From Stictocephala bisonia (Eukaryota; Arthropoda; Insecta; Hemiptera; Membracidae), in the NCBI GenBank assembly GCA_035578905.1, contig JAQJVL010000421.1:479001-543000 (forward strand): a stretch of DNA of 64,000 nt, written 5' to 3'. Position numbers and translations under genes: made by a program. Position 1 is the stretch's first letter, and each line of letters begins with the position of its first letter. The notes under the pieces are model-generated. The model saw nothing but the letters and a program-made list of their open reading frames with translations. It was not told where the DNA came from and did no database searches. Below, one piece after another: positions 23,766 through 34,629 of the stretch.

Positions 23766-25283
23766 TATGATGAGAACATTATCCTTAATCGCATGAAAAT
23801 GGTTTTGTTCAGTTCCCCTTAGGGTCACTCAGCCCCTCCCACCTAGTGAGGATGCCTAATGCAGTCTCACCTTAACACTCAGTCTTACTTTTAATTATCT
23901 CAATGAAATCAGTTGCATGTTATCTCGTCTATTTGGGAGATGCGAATACCAATTTAAACAACGATTCCGATTATTGATTAAATTGTTTATATTTAAATTA
24001 TAAACCCATCAGATGTTATAATGAATTGGAATACAATATTTAAAACCAGGCATTCAAAACAAAGAGATCCTAATGCAAATAGATGTTTAGAAACTCTCAG
24101 CTACTTAGAAAATTCTTGGTTACTAAGAAACTCGGCATCATCCTGCAATTAGACCATTTTTATGCAGTTACCTTTAGTAGAGTTAAAACCGACCTAGTTC
24201 TATTGTAGTATATACCTTACTTTATATGAATAAGTGAACATATACTAAAGTAAAAACCTTCTAAAGGTAAAGTATACGTGCTTTATCAATAAAATAATAG
24301 TAAGAATAATTTTAAATATTTTTGTAGGGTAAAAAATTACTTTTAATATTATCTAGTTTATATCAGTTTAGTATAATGGATATAATTGATATTATGTTAC
24401 GAACTATAAATAAGTCAACGTTAGTTTTTAACAATAATAGTAATTTGTACTAAATAAATCCTTCGTCACTGCAGGTAGACTAAAGTAAACAAATATATCC
24501 GATTTATTTGTTTATTTAAAACAAATACATTATTGTTTTCTTAATTTATATTTGCATTAATTCTTTTAACATTAAGCAACGTATTCTTTTAGAAAAATCA
24601 TTGACGAAATATAATTTTACAATGACATAAATAAACTATAATTAACTATTTAAATTCCCATAGACCCAAAATAAATACCATAAATATGTGGAGGTAGTGT
24701 CCTTCAAGATCAAATGGAGATTATAGATTGTTTTCATTTAATATAATTTCAAGCTAATCCTCCTAGATCTCAGCTATATGGGTTGTGGAGGAATTTAATG
24801 TCCACTAAAATCTGATAGTAAAGATTTATACTCAAAATTAGTTTTATATTATTTTTAATTGTTTCATAAAGAACAGTAATATAATTAAAACTAATTGTCT
24901 TTTACTTAATATAATAAGTTAGAATATAATTTTTTTCATTAAAGTACATGAAGGTACATAAAATTATAATATTTAGCAAGACCTATTTATAATAATTTTA
25001 TAATCTCTTAAGAAGAAATTTGTTGTATACTTCAAGGTATTTTTTTATTTGATTTTAATATTGACTGATACAGATTATTATGTTATAATGTTGTATATTC
25101 TATTTCAATATACTTATTATCCATATAATCAGATCACTTTACGCTTTATGGTCTATTGAATACAAGCCTTGATTAGATTTTGTACAATAATAATAAATTA
25201 TGATTAACATAAAAAAATATATATCATTATAAATGCATATATCACCAATATTGTACGACTGCTATTGGGTAATATTATTATAG
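23766..25283. other. AT-rich stretch, nothing recognised
   Basis: The CCTTAGGGTCACTCAGCCCC region near 23820 is GC-richer but has no identity I can assign. Confidence 0.5.
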
Positions 25284-25505
25284 AAGGGAACGTCACACCT
25301 TTCAATTCCAATGTCAGTACAAAATGTACAAATACTATGGTGACCAATTTTGGTTAACCATCATTGACCTACTCACAAAAGAGGGATACCCAAAGAGCAA
25401 AATAAGCACTGCACGCTTATATAATGTGTGCCGAAATCAATCACCATAATATTTCTACGTTTTGTATTCATATTATAATAAATTTGTCTGTTTGACGTAC
25501 GCTTG
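25284..25505. mobile_element. Foldback MITE, decayed copy (family of 49749-50064)
   Basis: The left arm has AACGTCACACC, GTACAAAATGTACAAATAC and TATGGTGACC. The right arm has CCGAAATCAATCACCATAAT, ACGTTTTGTATTCAT and TTTGACGTAC. Both match the arms of the fuller copy at 49749-50064. The hairpin centre with CTGAGGA is lost here. Confidence 0.75.
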
Positions 25506-26529
25506 CATTTCTTCTGACACGTAATATATTATCTACTGAATAGGAGTAACTTTCATCTTATTATTTAAGTTATGTTTTGAAATTTCTTATCAAAATAAGC
25601 AACCTAATAAGATTATTCCATTTCAAAACTAAGTTCTATCAATATGACTTGATCTATAAATAGAAATATAAATAAATCAACTTTAGTGTTTTACTGATTT
25701 ACTATATTTGTGTTTTAAACTTTGTATGATGTTTTGTCCCCCTGAAAAGATGAAACGTCACTGATGGTGTCAAAAGTAGGTTATTATTAACTATAATCAA
25801 GTACATGATTTCACTTTCTCAAGTGAATTCATACGAAAGTTGTGAAAGTGTTTCCAATTTTTTCAACCGTGTATATTACTTTCAACTGTCTATCTGTTTT
25901 GCTAGAAAGTAGTAAAACATATCAATACAAAAAAAAAGGTTATATTACTCTTTAGCAAGATCAGCTATAAGTAAAATTATGATAAAATTGATAAGGAGAA
26001 AATATTTTTTAATAAGATGTTTACGTGTGTTAAAGGATGTACTGTTAGACTTATTGTGCCAATATATATATATATAGGCTGTGTAATATATTACAATATC
26101 AAATTTGAATATAATTAATTTGATATTACTCTAATAGCATAATATACTTTAAAAAATTTCATTATAATAATAATGCATTTACCATTCAATATTAGATATA
26201 CACTATTTTTATGAGTATATTAGGATAATATATCCATGTTGTATAGTTTAAATAAATTTAATTCAACATTATTCACAACTCTTGTGATTTTCATAGGTAA
26301 GAATTCACAGTTCTTTAAGGGATACTACTAACTTAAAGCAACAATTACATTACTCCATAAATCTCTTGCAACATAACATTTTAGCTCAAATAGTCAGTAG
26401 CTTAGTCTCCATTGTACCTTACTGAACTATTTTTAGAGCTATATGAATAAATTAAAAAACTATATTGAAATAATAAACATAATCGATTTAACGATATTTT
26501 GTAACAGTAACTTTTTAAATATGGTGGCA
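25506..26529. other. AT-rich stretch, nothing recognised
   Basis: A short (TA)n lies at 26061-26077. TGTCCCCCTGAAAAGATGA (about 25735) has a partial match, TGTCCCCCTGAAAGGAT, at about 28266; its significance is unknown. Confidence 0.5.
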
Positions 26530-26625
26530 GGCCTGTAATGATTAACATGGTGATTGATTGCAAAACCTTTTAATCAATCCAGTAAACAGCCGTTGGCAAT
26601 CAGCTATTTCACCAATAAAATATAT
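26530..26625 (+). mobile_element. Short dispersed repeat, paired with 16885-17000
   Basis: GGTGATTGATTGCAAAACC, TTTTAATCAATCCAGTAAAC and TTGGCAATCAGC follow the same order as at 16925-16997. The ends are weakly inverted. Confidence 0.5.
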
Positions 26626-28309
26626 TCTAGTAAAATAAAAATTCCGTTGTTTTTTGTTTTGGAAACTTCTCAAATTAAAGTAATATGGTAAACCATCGTT
26701 ACATAAAAGATCACATATTTGTGGACAAAACTGGTATCGCTAATGCGACTTTCAAATCGAAAAGAATTCTAAAGTAATCAAGTAGACATTTTATTTAAAT
26801 GTAGAGGAACTAGGAGAAAACGAGAGTTTATAATGAATGGTGGCCAACTAAACATTCAAAAAAGTCTAAGACGTTATATAAACAGCAATCGGGTTTCTAT
26901 TCTGTGAAGTATAATAATTAATTAAATAAGTGAAACGCTATGGTACTTGTTTTAAATTGTGCTGTTTTATATTTAAGTTATGAATAAGTTGGACATCGGT
27001 AAATTGTTATTTTCACAAACTAATCTTAATTCACCGTTCAATAGGCCACTTTTTTAACAGTAAAGAAAGAATTTTTTCATACTAAACAGCTTATTTAAAA
27101 AATATAAATACAGTACTTGTGGGTGAAAGTTCATTAGTAAATATGACAAGTAAAACCACATTATAAACTAAAGATGTTAGTGGATAAAAACAGTTTATCA
27201 ATACATATAAGTTATATGAAACCAAACGATAAATTACTTCTATACACAACTATCCAATAACCCTTTTGGGTGGACGCCAAGGTACGGACTATAACTAAAC
27301 AGAGTTGACCTGGTGCCATTTCTATATTTACCACATCCCCCCTACCATCTCACCACAGTAAATTACTTAAGGTAATGATATACGTGAAAATATATGATCT
27401 TTATCCATTTCTAATGAAGCAATTCACGTTTGGTGTTCAAGCTATGGTTACTATTGTTATCACAATTGTTAAGACCAAGTCGCTATTGATAATACCTTCA
27501 GAAAGCCATTAGATAGCAAGGAGCACAAAGCTGCTTATATAACGGGTTAATGGTTAATGGGGTCGTTGGGTTAATGGTATTATCGTATTTAGTGTACTAG
27601 AATGCATTGGCCGAAATTGACCTAAATACATTATCCTGCAATGGTGTTCCCATGCCTATATGGCCGTAAGTGCATTGCATTATTATAACACAAAAAGACA
27701 TTTTATTTTTACCAATAATGATATTTACGAAAACAAAAATAGAAATGCATGTTATATTATAAATTATATTCACTAAAATAACATACAATAGTAGTTTAAG
27801 TTTCACTTGTTACAAGACTGGCATTCAATTGAAATATTATATATGATTTTTTTATGCACAAAATAACTTTATGTTCAAATAATGATCCTCAACAACCAAT
27901 AACAACATCTTCTCCGATTGAATGTGGATCACCGATTATTTATCATATGTTCAACAAGTTTTAATGTTATTCTAAGGATGTTATTATATTGTCAGTTGTC
28001 TGCCTGAATGTAATAGTTAATTAATTTTATGAAAAGTACGATTAGTTAAAACCAAATGTGAAACACATTAGACTATTATTATAATTTAATTAAATACAGG
28101 GAATCTATTGTTTAGCTAACATTAGTAGTGCCATATAAAAAGCTATCTATTCTAGACAAAAAAGTCACTGAAGTCACTCTTAACCGTAAGTGCTTACAAA
28201 CATTCTATAGATTATAAGACTTATACAAAACTGATATTGTAAATGGTGATTTACATATTACATGTGTCCCCCTGAAAGGATAACATGGATCTAAGTGTCG
28301 AGTACTAAA
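26626..28309. other. AT-rich stretch, nothing recognised
   Basis: A small GGGTTAATGG repeat occurs near 27544-27576. The 69-codon minus-strand frame at 27597-27806 is hydrophobic but has no start context or family that supports it. Confidence 0.5.
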
Positions 28310-28525
28310 CATTAACCCACCCACCCACCCCTACACGTACAGTGATAGTAACCCACCCCTACATAGACAGTGATAGTGACTCACCCGCCCACCCCTACAC
28401 GTACAGTGGTAGTGACCCACCCGCCCACCCCTACACGTACAGTGGAAGTGACCCACCTGCCCAACCCTACACGTACAGTGGTAGTGACCGACCTGCCCAA
28501 CCCTACACGTACAGTGGTACTGAAC
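28310..28525 (-). repeat. 36-bp minisatellite array, opposite orientation
   Basis: Five to six units of CCCACCCCTACACGTACAGT plus GGTAGTGACCCACCCG, the reverse complement of the unit type at 14880. A four-tract C run at 28316-28331 gives a G-quadruplex motif on the minus strand. Overlapping 66-71-codon frames on both strands reflect the period of 36 and are not genes. Confidence 0.95.
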
Positions 28526-29139
28526 CCACAAGGTCTTTCAAAACAATTACTTTTTAAAATATATTATATAAATTCTTATTAGAACTACTAGATTTTTTTA
28601 TATTGTATGGGATAGACGTTGTAAAAGCAAAAACAAGCAAAGAATCACACTAAAATAGTGTAAACTACAGAAGTATAAGTTACGTAATAGGAAACGTCAA
28701 AACCAGAAATTGAGTTTGGAGAAGAAATTGTTGATAGTCAAGGGAAATGTTCAGTTACCTCAGGGAGTCGCCCGGGGAAATCTCAATGTCGTGATGCAGT
28801 ATTCGTAGATTCCCGACAAGGGAATGACGTATGCCCATATTTAATATTACTCTTATATTCTTCACGAAATAAATATGTTTACTTTAATTTTGCTACTAAT
28901 TAAAGTGGAATATTCCACAGAAGACTGTTTCAATACAATTTATACAATGTAACTAGTCATGATAACGGGTTCTTCTGTCAAGACAAATACGATCCACGAA
29001 TTTCAAGTCAGACATCCGTAACTAATTATTGTAGACGTATTGGAAAATGTCTCATTATTGGATTATATCTAAATAGTGAACCATGTTATATGAAATCATA
29101 CTCGTCCTTAGTGTACAGAGATAGGAGTTCTTATGTTCA
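28526..29139. other. Mostly AT-rich, with one unassigned GC-richer patch
   Basis: The patch near 28755-28835 (CAGGGAGTCGCCCGGGG, GATTCCCGACAAGGGAAT) looks like part of a dispersed repeat but matches nothing else in this window. Confidence 0.4.
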
Positions 29140-29340
29140 GTACATAGTTAGGAGCGTCCGTGGCTATGGGGATAAGGCGGGAACTTGATCCGCAACTGGT
29201 CTGGTTTCTATTCCCGATGTAACCAATAAAAGTTTTTGCCCTGCTTTCTGGTCGTCCAGGATTCACGTTAAGCTTTTTATCCCTAGGTTAAGTGCGCTGA
29301 TAATATCTAACTTTATTTACATAATAAGACGTTCTTTAAC
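29140..29340 (+). mobile_element. tRNA-related SINE, different head, shared central module
   Basis: The head GAGCGTCCGTGGCTATGGGG carries an A-box-like TGGCTATGGGG, and GGTTTCTATTCCC is a B-box-like stretch about 45 bp downstream. The following CAGGATTCACGTTAAGC and TATCCCTAGGTTAAGTGC resemble the central module of the 6520 and 51640 SINEs (GATTCCACGTAAAGCTG). It ends TTATTTACATAATAAGACG. Confidence 0.55.
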
Positions 29341-29384
29341 TGCTTTTGAAGTTATACTTCTTTGCACCCGTTGTATACTTTTGG

Positions 29385-29460
29385 GATGGGGTGTTGGTCG
29401 AGAAACCGCGTCACGCGTTTTGCGTGATACGTTGGGCGTGGCTAAGTAGGCCACGCCTTA
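29385..29460. other. GC-rich double hairpin
   Basis: Two perfect hairpins lie 7 bp apart: TCACGC-GTTTT-GCGTGA (29411-29427) and GGCGTGGC-TAAGTAG-GCCACGCC (29435-29457). The base composition stands far above the local background. The 78-codon frame at 29346-29582 crosses it but contains no recognised motif. Confidence 0.85.
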
Positions 29461-29769
29461 CGTCCTTTTGTCAGGTACTCCTTGACTGCAGTTCTCACGT
29501 GGCCAGAAAGAAGAATTTGTTGCTCTCAGCTGTTCTTATCCATTTTTATCTTGCTTTCTGTATTGTGAACATACCACATTGAATTTTATTAATATTAAAA
29601 AACTGGGATTATAAACTTCGCCGTAGTGAATGTTGTGTTGATAAGTCTATAATTTAGTACACAAAGAAACTAATAGTGAGTAATAAAGTGAAGAATTATA
29701 CTGGTAATCCAGAGAATAGTTGTCGTTCTCATCGGGGAAAGGGGGGGGGGAGAAAGAAGAGATTCAGAA

Positions 29770-30023
29770 TATGAATCAGAAAAGACAAGCTAGACTTGGT
29801 AATGTCGAATGATAAGAACCAAAGTACGACCAGATACGGAACGACCATCGATGCTGTATTTAGTAGATATCTTGAGAAGTTTGAATCTAGAATATTTGTT
29901 AGTCACTTTAGTTATCATAAAGCGATTGTGTCTTTCTTGGAATACAGTACGATTTCTAATGAGGAACCAAAAAATAACCAAGATGAAAGAATGTTTATAA
30001 AAGAAATTATTAATAATATATAG
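29770..30023 (+). pseudogene. Endonuclease-like (EEP) C-terminal coding scrap
   Basis: The frame ending at 30023 reads TTRYGTTIDAVFSRYLEKF, then a segment with FVSHFSYHKAIVSFLE. 'TTID.VF' followed about 20 residues later by '(S)YHK.IV..L' fits the last strands of the endonuclease/exonuclease/phosphatase fold, where a conserved 'SDH.P(I/V)' histidine sits near the C-terminus. Arthropod mobile elements (non-LTR elements, Helentrons) carry such domains. A stop lies shortly upstream (about 29778), and none of the N-terminal catalytic motifs is seen. The first ATG is at 29796 or 29805, depending on frame choice. The family call is an inference from motif shape. Confidence 0.4.
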
Positions 30024-31035
30024 GTGTATAGTATAATGATGAAGCTACTATACTGAAGAGAAATATATTGAATAACAGAGAAAAATGTCTCATTTCATTT
30101 ATATATCCTGCCTATCTGTGGGTGTGTGAACGGCCAAAGGAGTGTAACTTCCCCCGTCTGGTCCGACGCAGACAATGTTTTTTTTATTTTTAACATCAAG
30201 TACCAATGACAATTTTCAACATACACTCAGGAAATGGCAAGACTCTGTATGGAGACATTCATTATGATTAGTACATTTTTTGGTCTTACAAAAACTAAAA
30301 ATAAACAAAACATTTAAACACTCTTACGTGATTAACAGGTACTTTCAATTCCCTTGTCCATTATTTCAGGCTAAAATTATCTCCATAAATTAACCCATAC
30401 TAATGTCAGATAGCCCTAAACAACTAAATACCTGTGCTGTTGAACACGATGATTTTTTTATAAATTCATGTATTTTGTCAAAATATACAATCGAAACGTA
30501 AAATATGAACACAAAGTTGTTTAAGAGTACGAGTCATTGATATGTGTTTATTAATGAGAGAATAAATAGTTATAAATTAACAAATATATTTGAAATTATA
30601 TTCTCGATAAAATAAATTTGCCTTATATGTACCTAAAGCCAACTTGATGTTTCAATATAAACAATAAGAAACGCCAAACTTAAAAGAACAACCTTAAGAA
30701 AAAAATATTAAAAAAATATAATATTAAAAGAATAGTATGTCTATACATGAAATCACTTAATACATTTTTTATAATATACCTAATATTAGGTTACCAGAAA
30801 TTTTATGATATTGCACACAATAACAAACAATACCAAGCTATAAACAAAACAAATATTTAACATCATTATTAAATATAATCAAACAAAGGCGAATGAAATT
30901 CACAAACACAAATCCATAAATATGTAAGTAACAAATATACAAACATTTTGAATTTACATCATAATAAATTTACATTTTATGAAGTTCACACTTTTTAAAA
31001 TTAGACAAGCTTGTTACATGCAAATCTATCGATTA
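30024..31035. other. AT-rich stretch, nothing assigned
   Basis: GGCCAAAGGAGTGTAACTTC (about 30133-30152) is a GC-richer island just downstream of the endonuclease-like scrap and might belong to the same decayed element. The rest is featureless. Confidence 0.45.
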
Positions 31036-31155
31036 TTAGTATAAATGATCAATAGGATGATTATGCCCTATGGTTAATCAATGGGCACTATGGACTGAAC
31101 TACAGCTGGCAAGCTGCTATCACAGCTGTGAATCAAAGGGGCCATTAACCCCTAG
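31036..31155. repeat. Diverged, rearranged relative of the 200-bp array unit
   Basis: ATTAGTATAAATGATCAATA, AGGATGAT, TATGGTTAATCAATGGGCAC matches the start of the units at 42563 and 45060. The next part, TGGCAAGCTGCTATCA with AATCAAAGG, matches the unit core in reverse orientation. The locus therefore looks like an inverted rearrangement of the unit. Confidence 0.5.
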
Positions 31156-32184
31156 TGTTATGTTTCATGGCAGTATAAACACATAAATTCCCATTCGAAA
31201 TGTTTACGTAGGCAATGAGATAAAACCACATACATTAAATCATAGTTAACAATACGTTAAAGACTTGAAAGGTGAATTAAAGAATAATGCACATTATTAC
31301 ATTACAAAGAGACATATTTTTATTGGTTTATTTACAATTTTTGATGATTTCATGAACATTGGTCTATTTGAATTCATAGATTTTATATACTTTTCATGTT
31401 ATTTTTATGGAATTATTAATTTTGAATAAAAAGATTGCATTATGATATAACTATTTTTAATATTCTTTATGTATACATATTTTGCAGGTAATAAGTTTAT
31501 ATATTGGAAATAATTATAGATTACCAAATATTCTAAATGTCATTAAATAAACTTTTCATAATGGTAGTACTATTTTCATGCAAATAATCATTAAATAGTT
31601 GGACTGTTATACGTAAAAATCTAACGGAAATAGTAATTCCTAAAATATGAAATTAAACTATATTGTCCTCTCTAATCCTTAACCCGTAAATATGTTTATA
31701 CAATGTTAATGTTGGCCTATATCTGAAAATATCTTATTATAAAGGGTAATTTTGTTAAAAATCATACAGTATTTACACATAGAGTATTCTATGTAGAGAA
31801 ATACGTATTGTAATATAGAAAGCGCAGTAAAATAGCATAACATATTATATTTGAAATTCACCAATAAAAGTTTAAATTAATAATATTAAACTGACTAATA
31901 AATTTCTATAAATAATTTTATTTATCTATGGTAGGTACACAACTTTAACTTAAGAGTAGGTATACAATATACAACGAGTGCTGATATTCATTTGCTTAAA
32001 ATCTTAATTAAATTACATATCCATTACAAATCACTACGTAAATATAAACGACAGAAAAAAAGAATATTTATTTATGTACAAATCAATTATGTCATTAAAT
32101 ACAACCTAGTCGAATACATTACGATTGATATTTACATTTAATCATACGTACAAAATATTCTGTTTAGTTTATTTCGTATACAAG
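31156..32184. other. AT-rich stretch, nothing recognised
   Basis: No coding or structured signal noted. Confidence 0.55.
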
Positions 32185-32290
32185 TGACCGTACCCCCTCT
32201 ATACAAGGGGTCCCCGAAATTGATTACGATATAATTTTACGTTTTGTACTTATATTGTAATAAAACTGAGTTCGTCTTTCGTTTACTTTA
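32185..32290 (+). mobile_element. Foldback MITE, right arm only (family of 49749-50064)
   Basis: CCCGAAATTGATTACGATAT, ACGTTTTGTACTTATATTG, TAATAAAACTGAG and TCGTTTAC follow the right arm of the 49749-50064 element. The left arm and centre are missing or unrecognisable. Confidence 0.6.
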
Positions 32291-32514
32291 TTGTATCTGC
32301 ACAACATATACTATGCTAATCACGAAACGCAACAACATTTAATTGTTGCATTATCAAACATTTTATTAATGGTACACAAGTATGAGTACATAAATTGTAC
32401 AACAAACAGTTAAATATAGAAAACTCATCATAATTTTAATAAATATTAGCACATTTAAATAAATAACGCTTCGTTACATCATTGTAGCATCGTTCGAATG
32501 TTAGCAAACCCTTA

Positions 32515-32617
32515 TTTCCAGGAGAGAAGAGGTAAAACCTCTCCGGTATACGACAAATCGTCTTGCTAGCAAGGTTCAGTTAATTTGAACGGTGTATTTT
32601 ACGTCGACCCTGAGGTC
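32515..32617. other. Cluster of five small hairpins or palindromes
   Basis: In order: AGAGGT-AAA-ACCTCT (32528-32542), ACGA-CAAA-TCGT (32550-32561), the perfect palindrome CTTGCTAGCAAG (32562-32573), GTTCA-n7-TGAAC (32574-32590) and GACC-CTGA-GGTC (32606-32617). An AATAAA follows at 32628. No RNA family was recognised. Confidence 0.6.
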
Positions 32618-33048
32618 TTGCAGCACAATAAAAAGTAAATGTACTTTTCAAGACGTATTGCACTGAATTTTATTTATCTAGGTCTCTACTCTTATACTTT
32701 GTCAAACTTCTAGTATATTATCTAATTAAAAAAGTTTAATTAGATAACAGACGGACGACTAATTATTCATAAGTGATATTTACAGTATATCAACCCTTTA
32801 TTAAAATTTATTTTAACCCTTAGAGTGCCATTTATACAGCGCCTATATTCCATTAAGCACTAATTTATTGTGAAAAAATCTAAATTAAATTTTTTAGTTG
32901 CTCATCTTTTAAATTGCTCAGAACAGGAAAGAAAATGATAGCATTTTAAAACTTTTACTAGCTTACATTACCTTTTTTTCTTATATATGAATATGTAAAT
33001 AAGCAAACTTCTACTTGAAAGTAAGCCTCAGGCATATATCATTTATAG

Positions 33049-34629
33049 AGTATGAATAAACACAAAATATTATTACCATCAATAAAATATGTATAATTAA
33101 GTACATTTACTTGCACATAAACTGATAAAAACAGGGCCTGCACATAACACAGATAATACAAAATAAATACATGTAGCACTTATTCACGATGTATTTAGTA
33201 TCTTCCAAAAAATGAAAATCGGCCGAATTATTTATATTGATACTTAAAACTAATAAATGACCTATATATATGTATATATATCTTAAACTAAAGTAATAAT
33301 AAAACAACAAAATACACAGTTTCAAAGCTGTAAGGCGGCGGACAATGACAACCGCTAAGCTTGACAGTGGCTGCGCGTATATGCGCTTGTGGCGATGGGC
33401 GGCGCAGCGGAAATGTACAATGCCAGACAAAAACCTGTTTGGCAGTGATTGACAGGCCAAGAAAAGGTCGCGAGTCCCACGATGTGTCAATCATGATTCA
33501 CCGCCCAAACCCTAGCACACTACTGGATTAAATTAGAAACATTACTACGAAAATAATATTTTTGTAGTTATTGTAGCGCTTACGGCGTGGTAAGGTTTAA
33601 GTTAGTTTGTGTACTATCATAAAATATTTTATATTAAATTAAATATAATTTGCTTGTTTGTAAGTACAAGTATATTTACGAATTATAATTATATGTGGGA
33701 AGCCTGTAACATAAATTACAGCATTTTCATTAATTTTGAAGATGGTCTAATAAAGCAATGTCAAAAGATGAGCAAAATTAATTTGTTTCAATACTATTTA
33801 AATGAAGTTACACGATATCATGGTTGAACTACAATGGAAATATACAGTAGAAAATAAATAATACAAAACAATCCTAAACAGGTATAATATTATTTATTTT
33901 CTCTTGTATATTTTCATTGTAGTTCACCATGATATCGTGTAACTTCATTAAAAATCGTATTGAAACAGATTAATTTTGCTTATCTTTTGACATTTGACAT
34001 TTATATTAATACAAAACACATATATCTGTTACAAACTATTTGTAAATTAACCCTTACCACGCCGCACGCGCATATACGCGCATATGTTGACTTTGCTCTA
34101 AACGCCGTAAGCGCGTAATAATTACAAAAATAATATTTTCATAATAATGATTCTAATTTAATCCGATAGTGCGTTTGGGTTATGGGCAGTGACACGAGAG
34201 ACACATCGTGTGACTCGCGACCTTTTGTTGGCCTGTCAATCACTACGAGACAGGTTTTTGTCTGGCAGTGTACATTTCCGTTTGCTGCCCAACGCCTCAA
34301 GCGCGCGCGCATACGCGCAACTACTGTCGGGGTTAGCGGATGTCATTATCCGCCACCTTACAGCTTTGAAACTGTGTATTTTGTTGTTTTATTATTACTT
34401 TAGCTTAATGCATGTTAGTAATTTATTATGTTATGTGTCAATATAAATGATCCGGCCGATTTTGATTTTGTGAAATGTACTAAATACATCGTAATCAGTG
34501 CTATATGTATTTATTTTTTATTATTTGTGTTATGTGCAGTTCATGTCTTTATCAGTTTATGTACATATAAATTTACTCAATTATACATATTTTATTGATA
34601 GTAAATAATATTTTGTATGGATTCATACT
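33049..34629. repeat. 1.58-kb imperfect palindrome with CpG-rich arms
   Basis: The arms run from AGTATGAAT (33049) to ATTCATACT (34629). Pairing can be followed almost throughout: TTTGAAACTGT/ACAGTTTCAAA, a CGCGTATATGCGC-type block in both arms, CCTGTCAATCA, TACGGCGTGG, GAAGTTACACGATATCATGG and TGAACTACAATG. The loop is about 33864-33886. The left arm is about 90 bp longer near 33620-33720. The right arm has an extra CGCGCATATACGCGCATATG block (34071-34090). TTAACCCTTACCACGCCG (34049-34066) and its counterpart at 33583-33603 look like piggyBac-type TTAA/CCCT termini. Small frames of 68-127 codons in the arms are mirrored on both sides and have no recognised product. Confidence 0.9.

Noticed and set aside
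28331..28582. Frames on both strands across the C-rich array, one with Tyr-Ser-Gly-Ser-Asp repeats
   Set aside because: Same cause as at 14839: a 36-bp unit leaves several frames open on both strands.
33107..34446. Frames of 68-127 codons in the arms of the palindrome
   Set aside because: They mirror each other because the arms are inverted copies; frameshifts differ between arms and no family was recognised.
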